DNA from: JALOLG01 sp963776935
GTDB lineage: Bacteria; Actinomycetota; Acidimicrobiia; Acidimicrobiales; Ilumatobacteraceae
Direction of reading: 5' to 3'
DNA: 64,000 nt
NCBI GenBank assembly: GCA_963776935.1
Contig: CAVZOP010000014.1
Coordinates: forward strand, 1 to 64,000
Shown here one piece after another: positions 63,534 to 64,000 of the stretch (positions are counted from its first letter, which is position 1; each line of letters opens with the position of its first letter). The translations under genes were made by a program, and so were the position numbers. The notes under the pieces were generated by a model, which saw nothing but the letters and a program-made list of their open reading frames with translations, did not search any database and was not told the origin of the DNA.

Positions 63534-64000
63534 CACGACTCCAGCCGCGCGAACAGCCGCTGCGCGGCCTCGGCCGCCTTGGCTCGGATCTCGGCCGCAT
63601 CCACTCGCGTCGGCGCACCATCGGTGTAGACGACGCTGTCGTCGACACGGACCTCGTATGGACCAACTCCAGGTGTGAACGCGAGTCGCCACGGGTCGAT
63701 CGGCGCGTAGTCCCACAGCACCCGATCGCAGAGCGCTTCGGGGAACAGCGCGTGGTTGGTCGCCAGCCATGACCACGCTGTTTCGGGCGAGGCTTCGACA
63801 TCGTGCTCGCGATGGCGGACGTAGGCCAGGCGGAACTCGTCGAGCATGTCGGCACCGATGCCGTCGGTGCCGAGGGCGACCGGATTCGCGAAGCGCGCCG
63901 GGACGCGCGTACCCCACGGCGTTGTTCATGTTCGAGCGCGGGTTGTGAACGATCGTGCCCGCCAGTCCGTGATCGTCGGCGAGGTGCACGCCGTGCACGA
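63533..64000 (-). CDS. SsnA-like aminohydrolase, 3' part (one frameshift, runs off the window)
   Basis: Only the C-terminal 155 or so residues are present; the rest lies beyond 64000. HGVHLADD and TIVHNPRSNMNNAVGYARP match the putative aminohydrolase SsnA, of the amidohydrolase superfamily (metal ligand His in HNP). After a break near 63890 it continues as ARFANPVALGTDGIGADMLD, with the metal-binding Asp in GTDGIG, then EFRLAYVRHREHD. In E. coli ssnA lies beside genes for a selenium-linked molybdenum hydroxylase, and the same company is kept here. Its stop overlaps the LLM gene start. Confidence 0.78.

Overview
This is GC-rich actinobacterial DNA. It carries DUF3052, DUF4916, mycofactocin genes (mftE, mftF), an F420-type LLM oxidoreductase, a maleylpyruvate-isomerase-type (mycothiol-linked) protein, ECF sigma factors and secreted proteins with Thr-rich linkers. 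Taken together these suggest Actinomycetota and probably the Acidimicrobiia (Ilumatobacter-like); the class is an inference from gene content, not a match. Genes sit on both strands with short spacers. No transposase, phage gene, CRISPR array or rRNA was seen; there is one tRNA (Arg, CCT).

More than 25 single-base frame breaks interrupt otherwise well-conserved genes. The two halves nearly always join into one normal-length protein of a known family. This looks like indel error in the assembly rather than real decay, although decay cannot be excluded for individual genes. Broken genes are given here as one feature spanning all pieces.

Layout. 0-15 kb: secreted pectinacetylesterase-like lipoprotein, hydrolase-cyclase fusion, methyltransferase, acetyltransferase, TetR/cupin divergon, DUF1801 protein, a lipoprotein with two similar halves, and a SARP/BTAD-NTPase regulator. 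Between these genes lie spacers with a degenerate TATCGGAC-type repeat. 15.5-19.5 kb: a two-gene unit, a SIR2-like/TIR protein followed with a 4-bp overlap by an nSTAND1 ATPase with one membrane helix and a beta-rich ectodomain. This is the best candidate for an undescribed, probably defence or signalling, system. 20-24.6 kb: tRNA-Arg, small membrane protein, serine hydrolase, two-component pair. 24.6-32 kb: arylamine N-acetyltransferase, TRIC-type channel, ABC-2 exporter operon, ArsR/SRPBCC pair, peroxiredoxin. 32-42 kb: NadR-like adenylyltransferase, large cyclase-ATPase-TPR regulator, MacB-like ABC exporter, DUF3052, Nei glycosylase, DUF4916.

42-64 kb: mftE-mftF pair, alanine racemase-like protein, membrane acyltransferase-like protein, zinc metallopeptidase, ROK kinase, secreted transglycosylase/inactive LytM protein, 2OG-Fe(II) oxygenase, ACC deaminase-like enzyme, uracil-DNA glycosylase, BrkB-like membrane protein, hydrolase-OsmC fusion, gamma-glutamylcyclotransferase, two peptidases, an ECF sigma factor with a putative anti-sigma/MDMPI fusion. 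The right edge holds a molybdenum-hydroxylase operon (SsnA-like aminohydrolase, LLM enzyme, fused FeS-Mo subunit) that runs off the window. Three intergenic repeat families (about 4-20 kb, 43.9-44.2 kb and 50.9-51.1 kb) are not explained by genes.
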